A stretch of 64,000 nt of DNA, from assembly GCA_029780115.1 (NCBI GenBank), contig JAKOZG010000004.1, positions 184,607-248,606 on the forward strand. The letters run 5' to 3'. The translations under genes and the position numbers were made by a program. The DNA is from Thermotogota bacterium. GTDB taxonomy: Bacteria > Thermotogota > Thermotogae > Petrotogales > Petrotogaceae. The notes beneath the pieces were generated by a model that saw only the letters and a list, made by a program, of their open reading frames with translations, was not told the origin of the DNA and did no database searches. Shown here piece by piece: positions 1-8,188 of this stretch. How positions within the stretch are numbered: the stretch's first letter is position 1; every line of letters starts with the position of its first letter.

Positions 1-1989
1 TCTTCTCTGAAGCAAAGAAGAGCAAAATGGATGAATGCAATAGAATTCGAAATAGACAAGAGAGATTCCCTGGTGAATTGCACCGAAGAAACAGAAAGAA
101 TACAATTAGAGCGAGATGAAATATTAGAATTAAAAAAATGCTTTGAAAATGTTTTTAATTTATTATTAATGATTGAAGAAATTATTAAAGCTAAAAAAAG
201 CTTTACGATTTCAGATTATAGAGAATTAGTCATTAAATGGATAGAAAATGGTAACATAGATTTTAAAATTATAGAAAAGTATTCTGGTGTAAACTTAATT
301 GAAAGTGAAATAAATGCCGTTAAGACTTTTGAAGCATTATTATTAAAGGTCGAAAAAAGTTTAGAAAAGATTATCAAAGAAGATCAAAAAATAAGTCTAG
401 ACAAGTTTTATAAGATTATTTCTTCCCTTATTCAAGTAGATACTTTTAGAGAAACAGAAAGGTATGCAAATTGTGTGGAAATAATGAGTATCGATGACTC
501 TAGGTTTGTAGAAAAGAAGTATAAATATTTTATCCATTTTACAGAGGATAATTATCCATCTATAAAAGTTAATCCTTTTCTTACTTCAATGGATAGTGCT
601 AGTATTCCGATGGCAAAATTATCGGAAAAAATAAGTAGAAGAAACCTTTTTATTTCTATGATATTTGCGGAAAAAATAATGTTTACATATGCAAAGGCTC
701 AACTAAATGGAGATCCAGTGGTTCCTTCACCCTATGAAAAGGAAATTAGGCAAAGTTTCAAAAACGTTTATTATTCAGAAGAATTTTTATTACAAAAAGG
801 TAATCTACCAAGAGATTCCAGTAATATATTTTCTGAAAACGAAGCAATTATCTATTATCTTATAAATAACAAGAAGGAATTACTTCCTGAACAGTTTTTA
901 GTTACAAGTAAAAGATTTGTTAATCAAATAAAAGACCACTCATGGGATTTACCTAATAAAACAGAATTGGGAAAGTTAAGTCATACAAAGATTTCCACTT
1001 ATGTAGATTGTCCTTTCAAATACTATCTTAGCTATGTTATTCATTTAAAAGGGGATAAAAAATTCGAAAAATTTTTTGAAGGGCTTATAAAACATAGGAC
1101 TTTGAAGGAACTATTTGATGTAAATGGGGAAAAAATAGATTATCAAATGATGTCGCAAAAGCGTTTAAATGAAGATGAATTAAGAGATGAAATTAAATCA
1201 ATCTTGGAATATGTTTGGGATGATTATGTAGATGATTTTCTCTATTCATATCAAGCAATAAAAGAAGTAAATATTGAAGAATTTGTTGAAGATTTGTATG
1301 TTACAATTGAAACACTTTTAGACGATTATATTTATATTGATAAGAATAAAACACTTACCTTCAGTGAAGTGCTAGAAACGGAAGTAAAAGTGAAAACTAA
1401 TATAGATATAGGAATATTCGAAAATACAGAATTAGAAACTCGAATCGATAGAATAGACCTTCTAAATGGTAACTACATGTACCTTTTAGATGAATTTGAC
1501 AATGAATTACTTCCTGGTACTTATTCAATAGTTGATTATAAAAACTCAAAAAGTTTCCAAAGCGAACAACTTCTTATTTACTATTTATCCCTAATAAATT
1601 CACAAGAATGGAAGAAAAAGTTATCTAATTCTGATGTGTTTCTAAAATTTCACGTGACAAAAAAAGATAACGTTAATAAAAAATTTATAAAGATCCAGAA
1701 AGACAAAATTATTTATCGCAAATCAGGGAGAAGTGTTAAATACGTCTCCTTTGATTTTAAAGAATTCGAAGTGTGGTTAGAAAAGATTTTGAAAAGTATC
1801 AATCAATCTCAATTTACACCTATTGCTTATAAGAAAAAAGAAATTAAAAGATTTTTTAAAGAAATGCGTGAAAAATACGACTGTGCAGATTCCGAAGAAA
1901 GTGACTACAATTGTTTTATTTCTAATTCTTACTGTGAATTTGAAAGCTTATGTAGGTTATTAACCTACAAGGAAAATTTTAGAGTATAA
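1..1989 (+). CDS. PD-(D/E)XK nuclease, AddB/RexB-like C-terminal part (5' truncated)
   Basis: The frame is open from the first base of the window, so this is the last 662 residues of a longer protein; the ATG at 31 is internal and has no SD. The first half resembles the helicase-like region of AddB/RexB proteins. The second half is a RecB-type nuclease: a motif with Ser-x-Thr-x-Asp-Cys-Pro-Phe (around 1006-1017) opens the domain, and the catalytic VDYKNSK strand (Asp and Lys) lies near 1531-1551. Three Cys near the C-terminus plus the Cys of the DCPF motif could ligate a 4Fe-4S cluster, as in AddB. Such proteins process double-strand DNA ends for recombination together with an AddA helicase, which should lie to the left of this window. 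The family call is firm; the exact AddB assignment is inferred. Confidence 0.75.
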   Translation, partial: SSLKQRRAKWMNAIEFEIDKRDSLVNCTEETERIQLERDEILELKKCFENVFNLLLMIEEIIKAKKSFTISDYRELVIKWIENGNIDFKIIEKYSGVNLIESEINAVKTFEALLLKVEKSLEKIIKEDQKISLDKFYKIISSLIQVDTFRETERYANCVEIMSIDDSRFVEKKYKYFIHFTEDNYPSIKVNPFLTSMDSASIPMAKLSEKISRRNLFISMIFAEKIMFTYAKAQLNGDPVVPSPYEKEIRQSFKNVYYSEEFLLQKGNLPRDSSNIFSENEAIIYYLINNKKELLPEQFLVTSKRFVNQIKDHSWDLPNKTELGKLSHTKISTYVDCPFKYYLSYVIHLKGDKKFEKFFEGLIKHRTLKELFDVNGEKIDYQMMSQKRLNEDELRDEIKSILEYVWDDYVDDFLYSYQAIKEVNIEEFVEDLYVTIETLLDDYIYIDKNKTLTFSEVLETEVKVKTNIDIGIFENTELETRIDRIDLLNGNYMYLLDEFDNELLPGTYSIVDYKNSKSFQSEQLLIYYLSLINSQEWKKKLSNSDVFLKFHVTKKDNVNKKFIKIQKDKIIYRKSGRSVKYVSFDFKEFEVWLEKILKSINQSQFTPIAYKKKEIKRFFKEMREKYDCADSEESDYNCFISNSYCEFESLCRLLTYKENFRV

Positions 1990-2001
1990 TTTAAAAAAAT
2001 A

Positions 2002-2030
2002 TTGTTTATTTAAATTTATTATGATAAAAT
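2002..2030 (+). promoter_or_regulatory. Probable sigma-A promoter for the kinase-phosphatase operon
   Basis: TTGTTT at 2002-2007, a 17-base spacer, then TAAAAT at 2025-2030 preceded by TGA, which makes an extended -10 (TGATAAAAT). It sits between the nuclease stop and the kinase start, with a leader of about 80 bases. The same extended -10 recurs elsewhere in the window. Confidence 0.5.
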
Positions 2031-2114
2031 AGCAAGGTATTAGTATCTTCATTTTATATAAAATATAAATGTAGTATTATGACAATTAAGTATAATGATT
2101 TGGGAGGATACAAA

Positions 2115-4295
2115 ATGGAAAATGTAAAGTTAGAAAATGAATTAACTTTTGAAGATATAATAAAAATCTTCAAAAAGAGATTTTGGTGGTTCTTTCTAAC
2201 AGTTATAGTGACTGTTCTGATAGCTCTAGTATATCTTTTTACTACTACTCCTATATATGAGGCAAGTACCACATTGAAAGTGGGTTCATCTCAACAAGGT
2301 TCTCTTATTGACATATTTGGCTCCCAAATTTCTTCAGGTTCTTCAAAAATATCAACCGAGATAGAACTTATAAAAAGTAGAAGGAACCTAGAAAAAGTAG
2401 TTGATAATTTAAGTTTAGTTGAGTATTTTAAAGAAAAATCAGAGAATCCAGAAAAAGTTACAGAAAATGGGGTAATTAAAAGTATAAGTGAGATGATAAC
2501 TGTTTCTCCCGTAAAAGATACTAACATAGTTAAAATTTCTGTACAAAGTGAGGATCCAGAACTCGCAAGAAGAGTCGCTGACGAACTAGCTGTAGTTTAC
2601 AACGACTTGTTAAAAAGTTTATCTCAAAATGAATATACTGCAAGAAGGAAATTTATAGAAGAACAAATACCAAAAGCTGAAATTGAGTTAAATGTAGCCC
2701 AAGACAATTTGAGAAAGTTTAAGGAAGAAAATAATGTTTTTTTATTAAATGAAGAAGCCAAGGCTATATTACAGTTTTTAGTCTCTTACGACCAGCAAAT
2801 TAACACTTATCAAGTACAAAAAGAACAGTCAAGAGTAAGAATAGAAGCTATTAATGATTTACTAAAAAATATAGATCAAGAAATTATATCTTCTGAGACT
2901 ATCTCTATAAATCCTGTTGTCAGTAATTTAAGAAATCAAATAGTTAATATACAAGTTCAATTAGCAGGCATTGAGGGAACAAAATCGGCCAATGATCCAG
3001 AAGTATTAAAGTTAAAAGAACAATTATTTCAAGCTCAAGAAATGCTAAAGAAAGAAATAAATACGATAGTAACCTCACAGTTAAAAACTATAAATCCACA
3101 ATACAGTAGTCTATACTCTCAATTGATAGGAGAACAAGCAAATTTACAAGTAGTTCAAGGTACAATACAAGCGTTAACTTCAATTAGGGATACGTATCAA
3201 TCAGAATTGGTGAAACTTCCTGCGCTTGAACAAAAACTTATGGATTATGAAAGGGAAGTTAAAGTGAAAGAAAATCTTTATGTGCTTCTACTTGAAAAAT
3301 TGGAAGAGGCGAAGATTGCCGAAGCGGGAGTTATTGGAACTGCAGATATTATTGATTTAGCGTTTGTTTCGCCAACCCCTGTTAAACCTAACAAAACCTT
3401 AACGGTTGCAATAAGTGGAGTTTTAGGTATATTTTTAGGGATACTAGTAGTATTTTTAATAGAATATATGGATAAAAAGCTTAAGGATGATAATGAACTT
3501 AAATCAATTGTAAAGGGTGTCCCAATTTTAGGTAGAATTCCTCACTTCGAGATTGATCAAGAGTCTGGAGAACTTCCAGTTCTTAAAGATCCTGTTTCAC
3601 CAATTTCTGAAGCTTACAAAATGCTTGCGACAAACATTGTCTTTTCCAGTGCGAAAGAACCGAATACCATTTGTTTTTCTAGTGCAGGTCCAAGTGAAGG
3701 AAAGACAATCACTGCCGCTAATGTATCAATTTTTTACGCACAGAACGGGAAAAAGACTTTACTCCTGGATGCAGATATGAGAAGGCCACGAGTTGATAGG
3801 ATTATGAAAATAAAGGATAGAAATTTAGGATTAGTCAACTATTTAATGAAAAGAGTTCCATTAGAAAAAGTTTTATTCAAACCTGTTGAAAGCCTTCCTA
3901 ACTTTGATGTATTACCTGCAGGTGTTTTACCTCCAAATCCAACGTCTCTTTTAACATCGGATGAATTTATAAAATTATTACACACCCTTAAGGAACGTTA
4001 TGAAAAGATAATCATAGATTTACCCCCCATTATGGTTGCTCCTGATGCTCAAATTGTGTCAAGATATTCGGATGGGTTAATTTTAGTTACTCGTTACAAT
4101 AACACTTTAAAACCAACTTTGAAAGCAGCCTATGAAAATATTGTTTCTTCGGAGGTTAAATTGTTAGGGACAGTTATTGTTGATATTGATGAAAAGGCTT
4201 CAAATTATTATTACTACTATTACTACTATTATTATTCAGATGATGGTAAGAAAGTTAAAAAGCGAAAAAGAACTGATACTATACGCAAAAATTGA
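2115..4295 (+). CDS. Polysaccharide co-polymerase / bacterial tyrosine kinase (Wzz-BY-kinase)
   Basis: This is a fused chain-length regulator and tyrosine autokinase for exopolysaccharide export at the inner membrane. The 726-residue protein has an N-terminal Wzz domain with a first membrane segment near residues 20-42, a long periplasmic coiled coil, a second membrane segment near residues 430-450, and a cytoplasmic BY-kinase domain. Walker A (GPSEGKT) is at residues 525-531, Walker A' is LLLDADMRRP and Walker B is IIIDLPP. The C-terminal autophosphorylation cluster is a run of ten consecutive Tyr (residues 698-707). The ATG at 2115 follows GGGAGG at 2102-2107; an in-frame upstream ATG at 2079 lacks an SD. 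The matching phosphatase follows directly. No glycosyltransferases or Wzx/Wzy are in view, so the polymer it controls is unknown. Confidence 0.9.
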   Translation: MENVKLENELTFEDIIKIFKKRFWWFFLTVIVTVLIALVYLFTTTPIYEASTTLKVGSSQQGSLIDIFGSQISSGSSKISTEIELIKSRRNLEKVVDNLSLVEYFKEKSENPEKVTENGVIKSISEMITVSPVKDTNIVKISVQSEDPELARRVADELAVVYNDLLKSLSQNEYTARRKFIEEQIPKAEIELNVAQDNLRKFKEENNVFLLNEEAKAILQFLVSYDQQINTYQVQKEQSRVRIEAINDLLKNIDQEIISSETISINPVVSNLRNQIVNIQVQLAGIEGTKSANDPEVLKLKEQLFQAQEMLKKEINTIVTSQLKTINPQYSSLYSQLIGEQANLQVVQGTIQALTSIRDTYQSELVKLPALEQKLMDYEREVKVKENLYVLLLEKLEEAKIAEAGVIGTADIIDLAFVSPTPVKPNKTLTVAISGVLGIFLGILVVFLIEYMDKKLKDDNELKSIVKGVPILGRIPHFEIDQESGELPVLKDPVSPISEAYKMLATNIVFSSAKEPNTICFSSAGPSEGKTITAANVSIFYAQNGKKTLLLDADMRRPRVDRIMKIKDRNLGLVNYLMKRVPLEKVLFKPVESLPNFDVLPAGVLPPNPTSLLTSDEFIKLLHTLKERYEKIIIDLPPIMVAPDAQIVSRYSDGLILVTRYNNTLKPTLKAAYENIVSSEVKLLGTVIVDIDEKASNYYYYYYYYYYSDDGKKVKKRKRTDTIRKN

Positions 4296-4339
4296 ATTAC
4301 ATCCAATTTTAAGGAAACAGTAGAAGGAAGATGAAATGA

Positions 4340-4993
4340 ATGTTTATTGATATACATAACCATCTTCTACCAGGAGTAGATGATGGCGTTAAAAAAGTTG
4401 AAGATACAATAAAAGAGCTTAAAAGATACAAAGAGTATGGAGTATCCCATGTTATTTTTACGCCTCATATAAACAATCCTTCTGTTAGTAATAACATTAA
4501 AGAAATAAAAAATACTTATATTAAATTAAAAAAACATATAGAAAATGAAACTGGAATAGTTACTTACTTAGCTTCAGAATTATATTTAGTTCCAGAATAT
4601 AAAGAATTCATTCCTTTCAATGATTCTTTTGTATTGATTGAATTTCCAACACGTGTTTTTCCTGTTTATACATTGGATGCAATATTTAATCTACAATTAG
4701 AGGGTTATGAAGTAATACTTGTTCATGTTGAACGTTATAGATGGTTATTTGAAAATAAAAAGCTCATTCAACGAATGAAGGAAATGAACGTCTATTTCCA
4801 AGTTAACTTTGAAGGGATTAATACTGAAGAAGGGAAATTTTATTTAGAAAAAAATTTAGTAGACTTTTTAGCAACTGATAATCATGGAACAGACAATAGA
4901 AAAGAAGTGGACTTAAGTTTATTTTCAAAGTACTCTAATATTACCAAAAAAGCAATTGAAATATTGGAAATTAAGTCACCTGAGAAACTTTAG
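4340..4993 (+). CDS. PHP-family protein-tyrosine phosphatase (CpsB/YwqE type)
   Basis: This metal-dependent phosphatase probably dephosphorylates the Tyr cluster of the preceding kinase and so resets the polymerisation cycle. The PHP fold is shown by the N-terminal DIHNHLLPGVDDG motif, the TPH motif around residue 41 and the C-terminal LATDNHG motif; their His and Asp residues bind the metals. The length (217 aa) is normal for CpsB/YwqE (about 240-255) or slightly short. The start is the ATG at 4340, with GAAGGAAG just upstream, 45 bases after the kinase stop. The kinase-phosphatase order is the usual capsule arrangement. A histidinol-phosphatase-like role is excluded by context rather than by sequence. 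Confidence 0.85.
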   Translation: MFIDIHNHLLPGVDDGVKKVEDTIKELKRYKEYGVSHVIFTPHINNPSVSNNIKEIKNTYIKLKKHIENETGIVTYLASELYLVPEYKEFIPFNDSFVLIEFPTRVFPVYTLDAIFNLQLEGYEVILVHVERYRWLFENKKLIQRMKEMNVYFQVNFEGINTEEGKFYLEKNLVDFLATDNHGTDNRKEVDLSLFSKYSNITKKAIEILEIKSPEKL

Positions 4994-4995
4994 GG

Positions 4996-5574
4996 GTGAT
5001 TAGGACGAAGTTAGAATTAATGATTAAAGAAGAATTTGAAATATATAAAAATAAAATGTATGATGAATATGCCAAAGTGTTAGCTGAAAATCTGCTGTTG
5101 CCTTATCATGAAGCTCTGGCAAGGGCGGAGACACAAATAGATAATATTTGTGGAGATGATGAAAAAAATGTAGGAAAAAATCATGCCTATAATATTATAA
5201 ACGACGAGAATGAACATGTTGGAAGAATGTGGGTTTTCATCAATAATGATCGAAAAAAAGCCTTTATTTATGATATTAGAATTTTTCCAAAATATTTAAG
5301 AAAAGGCTATGCAATGGGAGCTATAAAAGAATTAGAAAAAAAGTTAAAAAATGATAAGGTGAAAAATATAGGATTAAACGTTTTCGCAAGTAATAAAGCT
5401 GCTTATAATCTTTATAGAAAAGCAGGTTTTATCGAAACATACATAATTCTTGTTAAAGGATTTGATAATCAGAGAGTTGTTACTCTTCCAAAATACTTAA
5501 AAATCCTGCAAGGTTGCTTTGAGAGATTAAATTATCGAGTAGTTGCAATCGAAATGAAAAAGAAGATAAAATAA
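4996..5574 (+). CDS. GNAT-family N-acetyltransferase
   Basis: This is an acetyl-CoA-dependent N-acetyltransferase of unknown acceptor. The central and C-terminal parts show the GNAT core: a beta-strand with the motif DIRIFPKYLRKGYAMGAIKELE (the R-x-x-G-x-A acetyl-CoA loop) and later the SNKAAYNLYRKAGF motif. The N-terminal TKLELMIKEEFEIY segment resembles the beta1/alpha1 start of related GNATs, which favours the GTG start at 4996 over the internal ATG at 5020, although the SD for the GTG is poor. It begins 2 bases after the phosphatase stop and is probably co-transcribed. A bidirectional terminator follows. The substrate cannot be told from the sequence. Confidence 0.75.
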   Translation: MIRTKLELMIKEEFEIYKNKMYDEYAKVLAENLLLPYHEALARAETQIDNICGDDEKNVGKNHAYNIINDENEHVGRMWVFINNDRKKAFIYDIRIFPKYLRKGYAMGAIKELEKKLKNDKVKNIGLNVFASNKAAYNLYRKAGFIETYIILVKGFDNQRVVTLPKYLKILQGCFERLNYRVVAIEMKKKIK

Positions 5575-5576
5575 AT

Positions 5577-5604
5577 AAAAACCTCCTTAAAAGGAGGTTT
5601 TTTA
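5577..5604. terminator. Bidirectional intrinsic terminator
   Basis: AAAACCTCC, a TTAAAA loop, then GGAGGTTTT followed by more T residues. The stem has A-tracts and T-tracts on both sides, and lies between the convergent GNAT gene (+) and the outer-membrane protein gene (-), so it can end transcription from both. Confidence 0.85.
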
Positions 5605-5616
5605 TTTTAAAACTTT

Positions 5617-6183
5617 TTAGAATTCAACCCCTGCAAAAATTTTAAATTTGGGTTTGAATGAGTTTTTATAATCTTCTTTGTAACTATCAACTATTGTTGG
5701 TTTTGCAAACAATATATCTGCTCCTACTTTCATATCTAGATTTTGTACTTCAAAGGCAGCTCCTGCCCCGCCACCAAATGCTATTGCAGATTTAACTAAT
5801 TTTTTTTCACCTAAACCAAAAGAATAATTAAATAACCCTTCAACAAATACATCGACTGGAAGTTCAGGTAAGAAAGGATTTAGACCTTGTCTGTAACCAA
5901 CGTTCAATGTGATATCCATTTGAGTTAATTTGTCTTCCTCATTAGCTCCAACAGGGAAGTAATAATCAAATGCGCCACCTAATACTAAAGCTCCACCTTC
6001 AACAAAACCTAAATCTTCATACAAATAGTTTGCACCCATGCTTAAACCGTTGAAAGATACGCTGTCCGTAGCTGTGCCACTTGCAGCAACTGAAGCATGA
6101 ACATATCCGACTGTTACTTCAAATGCTGCAAAACTAAAAACAGCTAAAAGTGCAATTACTAAAGTTACTACTACCTTTTTCAT
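5617..6183 (-). CDS. Small outer-membrane beta-barrel-like protein
   Basis: The 188-residue protein begins with a clear signal peptide (KKVV followed by a hydrophobic run and FAAFEV). It continues with alternating polar and hydrophobic strands rich in Gly, Tyr and Phe, and ends in a terminal aromatic (GVEF), as expected of a small outer-membrane barrel. The start ATG follows a very strong SD (GAAGGAGGGG). No enzyme motifs are visible. Proteins of this kind are common in Thermotogota, whose outer sheath carries small porin-like barrels; whether this one is a pore is not shown. Confidence 0.65.
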   Translation of the reverse strand: MKKVVVTLVIALLAVFSFAAFEVTVGYVHASVAASGTATDSVSFNGLSMGANYLYEDLGFVEGGALVLGGAFDYYFPVGANEEDKLTQMDITLNVGYRQGLNPFLPELPVDVFVEGLFNYSFGLGEKKLVKSAIAFGGGAGAAFEVQNLDMKVGADILFAKPTIVDSYKEDYKNSFKPKFKIFAGVEF

Positions 6184-6255
6184 ATATACCCCTCCTTCTG
6201 AGATATTTTTTTAAATCGTACTTAAATTACCTTTCCGAATGATCCTCTAAATAGT

Positions 6256-6264
6256 ATTTTATCA
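6256..6264 (-). promoter_or_regulatory. Extended -10 promoter element for the outer-membrane protein gene
   Basis: On the minus strand the site reads TGATAAAAT, the same extended -10 as at 2022-2030, about 73 bases upstream of the ATG at 6183. No good -35 is visible, which extended -10 promoters tolerate. Confidence 0.4.
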
Positions 6265-6294
6265 CATTCTATCATATAGTTTTTTAATTGAATA

Positions 6295-6825
6295 TTAAGA
6301 AAAGATAAATATATTTGGTTTTATTTCAATAATTTTAGGTAAAAAATTGTTAAAAGAGAAAATGTTTAAGTTAAAAATGCTTTTATAATCATAATCATTT
6401 AAGAAAACTTTTTTGATAACTTTTGAGTAATCATTTTTAAAGAACTTCATATCCATAATATTGTTGTTTTGGGATGTTTCGGCATCAACGTTTGCCGCTC
6501 TTAACTGATTAAATAAGGATTTTCCATTTTTTAAATAGTACCAATGATAATTTTCTCGAAAATAGTTGTCTTTTATTTTATCCAATTCTTGTTTATAATC
6601 CTTTTGAGGAAATATATTATAATCCCTTATAATAATATCCTTCTCCTTTTCTTTATTCATACCTAGGATGTCTAAAAATTTCAGAGAACCTTCATTGTTC
6701 AATAAAACAGGTTGTATGCACACGTTGTTATTTAAAATGACATTATTTGTTCCATACGCAAATGTTGAAACAATAAATAGCATAAAGATTAAAAATGTAA
6801 CAAGGAACTTTGTTTTTTTCATCAT
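6295..6825 (-). CDS. Hypothetical secreted protein
   Basis: The 176-residue product is not recognised. A signal peptide is clear: MMKKTK, a hydrophobic stretch of about 17 residues, then FAYG. The mature part is unusually rich in Asn, Lys, Tyr and Phe, with no Cys pairs after the signal and no catalytic motif seen. The start is one of two adjacent ATGs (6825 or 6822) with a perfect SD (AAGGAGGTGGG). The gene stands alone between the ribose operon and the outer-membrane protein gene. It is probably a periplasmic or surface protein restricted to close relatives. Confidence 0.5.
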   Translation of the reverse strand: MMKKTKFLVTFLIFMLFIVSTFAYGTNNVILNNNVCIQPVLLNNEGSLKFLDILGMNKEKEKDIIIRDYNIFPQKDYKQELDKIKDNYFRENYHWYYLKNGKSLFNQLRAANVDAETSQNNNIMDMKFFKNDYSKVIKKVFLNDYDYKSIFNLNIFSFNNFLPKIIEIKPNIFIFS

Positions 6826-7188
6826 TATCCCACCTCCTTAAATAGGCAGTTACTAAAAACTTATCAAATGCTTATTTTTAACATATTCGGTACTTATATC
6901 TATTTGTGGAGCACGCTGTCATATACCCCCTAAGATTCAAATCTTTTTAGAAAAATTTTATTATGAGATTCTATAAATATTTATTACTTGTAGTTTATGA
7001 TAAAAAATCAGTCTTAAAATTTGATTAAAGAAATATATGGCAATAATTATACTTTTCTATAACCGCACATTAGCTCCTAAAATAAAGGTGTTAACTTTCC
7101 TTTTAATTATTATAGTTACACTTATAAATTAAAAGGAAAATTAACACCTAAACAATAACAATCTTAAAGAAATGAATTAATTAACGGT
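6826..7188. other. Intergenic region with a long inverted repeat
   Basis: No credible gene is seen in these 363 bases. The stretch holds a large inverted repeat at 7086-7149 (listed separately) and a small AAGAT/ATCTT hairpin near 6933-6947. The remainder is plain AT-rich sequence, probably carrying the promoter of the hypothetical secreted protein gene. Confidence 0.6.
7086..7149. repeat. 23-bp inverted repeat with an 18-nt loop
   Basis: The arms 7086-7108 and 7127-7149 are complementary at 22 of 23 positions, and the single difference is a G-T wobble in one strand. The outer end of each arm is AGGTGTTAA; the inner half contains CCTTTTAATT. The rbsK stop lies about 40 bases away. There is no clear T-run after the stem on either strand, so it is not a standard intrinsic terminator. 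It could be an mRNA 3'-end stabiliser for the ribose operon, or a small mobile-element remnant. Confidence 0.8.
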
Positions 7189-8103
7189 TTATTTTAATCT
7201 TTTGATTACTTCTTCGTATGTAGGTATAGAAGATTGAGCCCCTTTTCTTGTTACAGAAATTCCAGCTGCAACATTAGCAAATTTCAAGCTTTCAATAAAA
7301 TCATGAGTTATTTCAAAGTAGACTGAAAAAGCTCCATTAAAAACATCACCTGCAGCAGTTGTATCGATTGTTTTTACCTCTAAAGCTTTTATATATCCAG
7401 AATTTTCTTTGTTGTCTATGTAAAAGCAACCTTTTTCGCCTAATTTTATGATTAAATTATCAACTTTTGTACGTCTTTTAAAAGCTAAAGCTTTCCTTTC
7501 AAAATCTTGGTTTTCAGAAATATTTAATTTGTCACATAAAAATTTGAATTCGGTCTCGTTTGGAGTTAAAAAATCTACTTTTTCCAACAAAGCTACATTT
7601 GTATTTGCAACCGGTGCAGGATCATAAACAATTTTGATTCCACTTTTGTTCAACCTTAAAATTGCATGCTCAACACTTTCTATAGGAATTTCATTTTGTA
7701 GTAAACAAATATCTATTTTTTCTTCGTATTTGTTTAGAAACAAATTTATCTTATCTTTATCAACTTTATCATTAGCACCTGTAAATAAAATAATCCTGTT
7801 TTCTCCACTTTTTTCTACTTCAATAAAAGCTCTTCCCGTCTTTTCGTTTTTTTCGATGTAATATCCTTGAATATTGTAATTCTTAAAGTTTTCAGATATT
7901 TCTTTTCCGTATTCATCTTCCCCCAAACATGTACAGAAATATACATTGTTGTTTGAAAGTTTTGCAATAGAAATAGCCTGATTTGCACCTTTGCCTCCGA
8001 AATAAAAGTCTAAAGAATTCGCTTTTTGAGTTTCTCCAGGAAGCGTCAGATGTTCAACATTAAAAACTATATCCATATTACTGCTACCTATTACAGCAAT
8101 CAA
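7189..8103 (-). CDS. rbsK: Ribokinase
   Basis: Ribokinase phosphorylates D-ribose to ribose 5-phosphate with ATP in the cytoplasm. The 304-residue protein is a PfkB-family kinase of typical length. The N-terminal GSSNMDIVF and GGKGANQA motifs bind the sugar. The C-terminal DTTAAGDVFNGAF carries the anion hole and the catalytic Asp. The start is TTG at 8103, with GGGAGGG about 10 bases upstream. It is the last gene of rbsRDACBK and is separated from rbsB by a hairpin, which should lower its transcript level relative to rbsB. Confidence 0.93.
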   Translation of the reverse strand: MIAVIGSSNMDIVFNVEHLTLPGETQKANSLDFYFGGKGANQAISIAKLSNNNVYFCTCLGEDEYGKEISENFKNYNIQGYYIEKNEKTGRAFIEVEKSGENRIILFTGANDKVDKDKINLFLNKYEEKIDICLLQNEIPIESVEHAILRLNKSGIKIVYDPAPVANTNVALLEKVDFLTPNETEFKFLCDKLNISENQDFERKALAFKRRTKVDNLIIKLGEKGCFYIDNKENSGYIKALEVKTIDTTAAGDVFNGAFSVYFEITHDFIESLKFANVAAGISVTRKGAQSSIPTYEEVIKRLK

Positions 8104-8159
8104 TTGTCAAATCCCTCCCAATGTGCTTTTAGAGTAAGTCAAAAGCTTTTAATGTAACA

Positions 8160-8179
8160 GGTGGGGAAAAATCCCCACC
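8160..8179 (-). promoter_or_regulatory. Hairpin between rbsB and rbsK (mRNA processing or stability)
   Basis: A GGTGGGG/CCCCACC stem with a 6-base loop starts about 9 bases after the rbsB stop. On the minus strand it is not followed by a T-run, so it is likely to be a 3' stabiliser or partial terminator. Such an element would let the binding protein be made in excess of downstream rbsK, as is known for binding-protein genes in other ABC operons. Confidence 0.6.
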
Positions 8180-8188
8180 CCTTAAATC

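Noticed and set aside
6921..6950. A tRNA T-arm-like ATTCAAATC motif
   Set aside because: No matching acceptor stem, anticodon arm or CCA end is found nearby; it is only a small hairpin.
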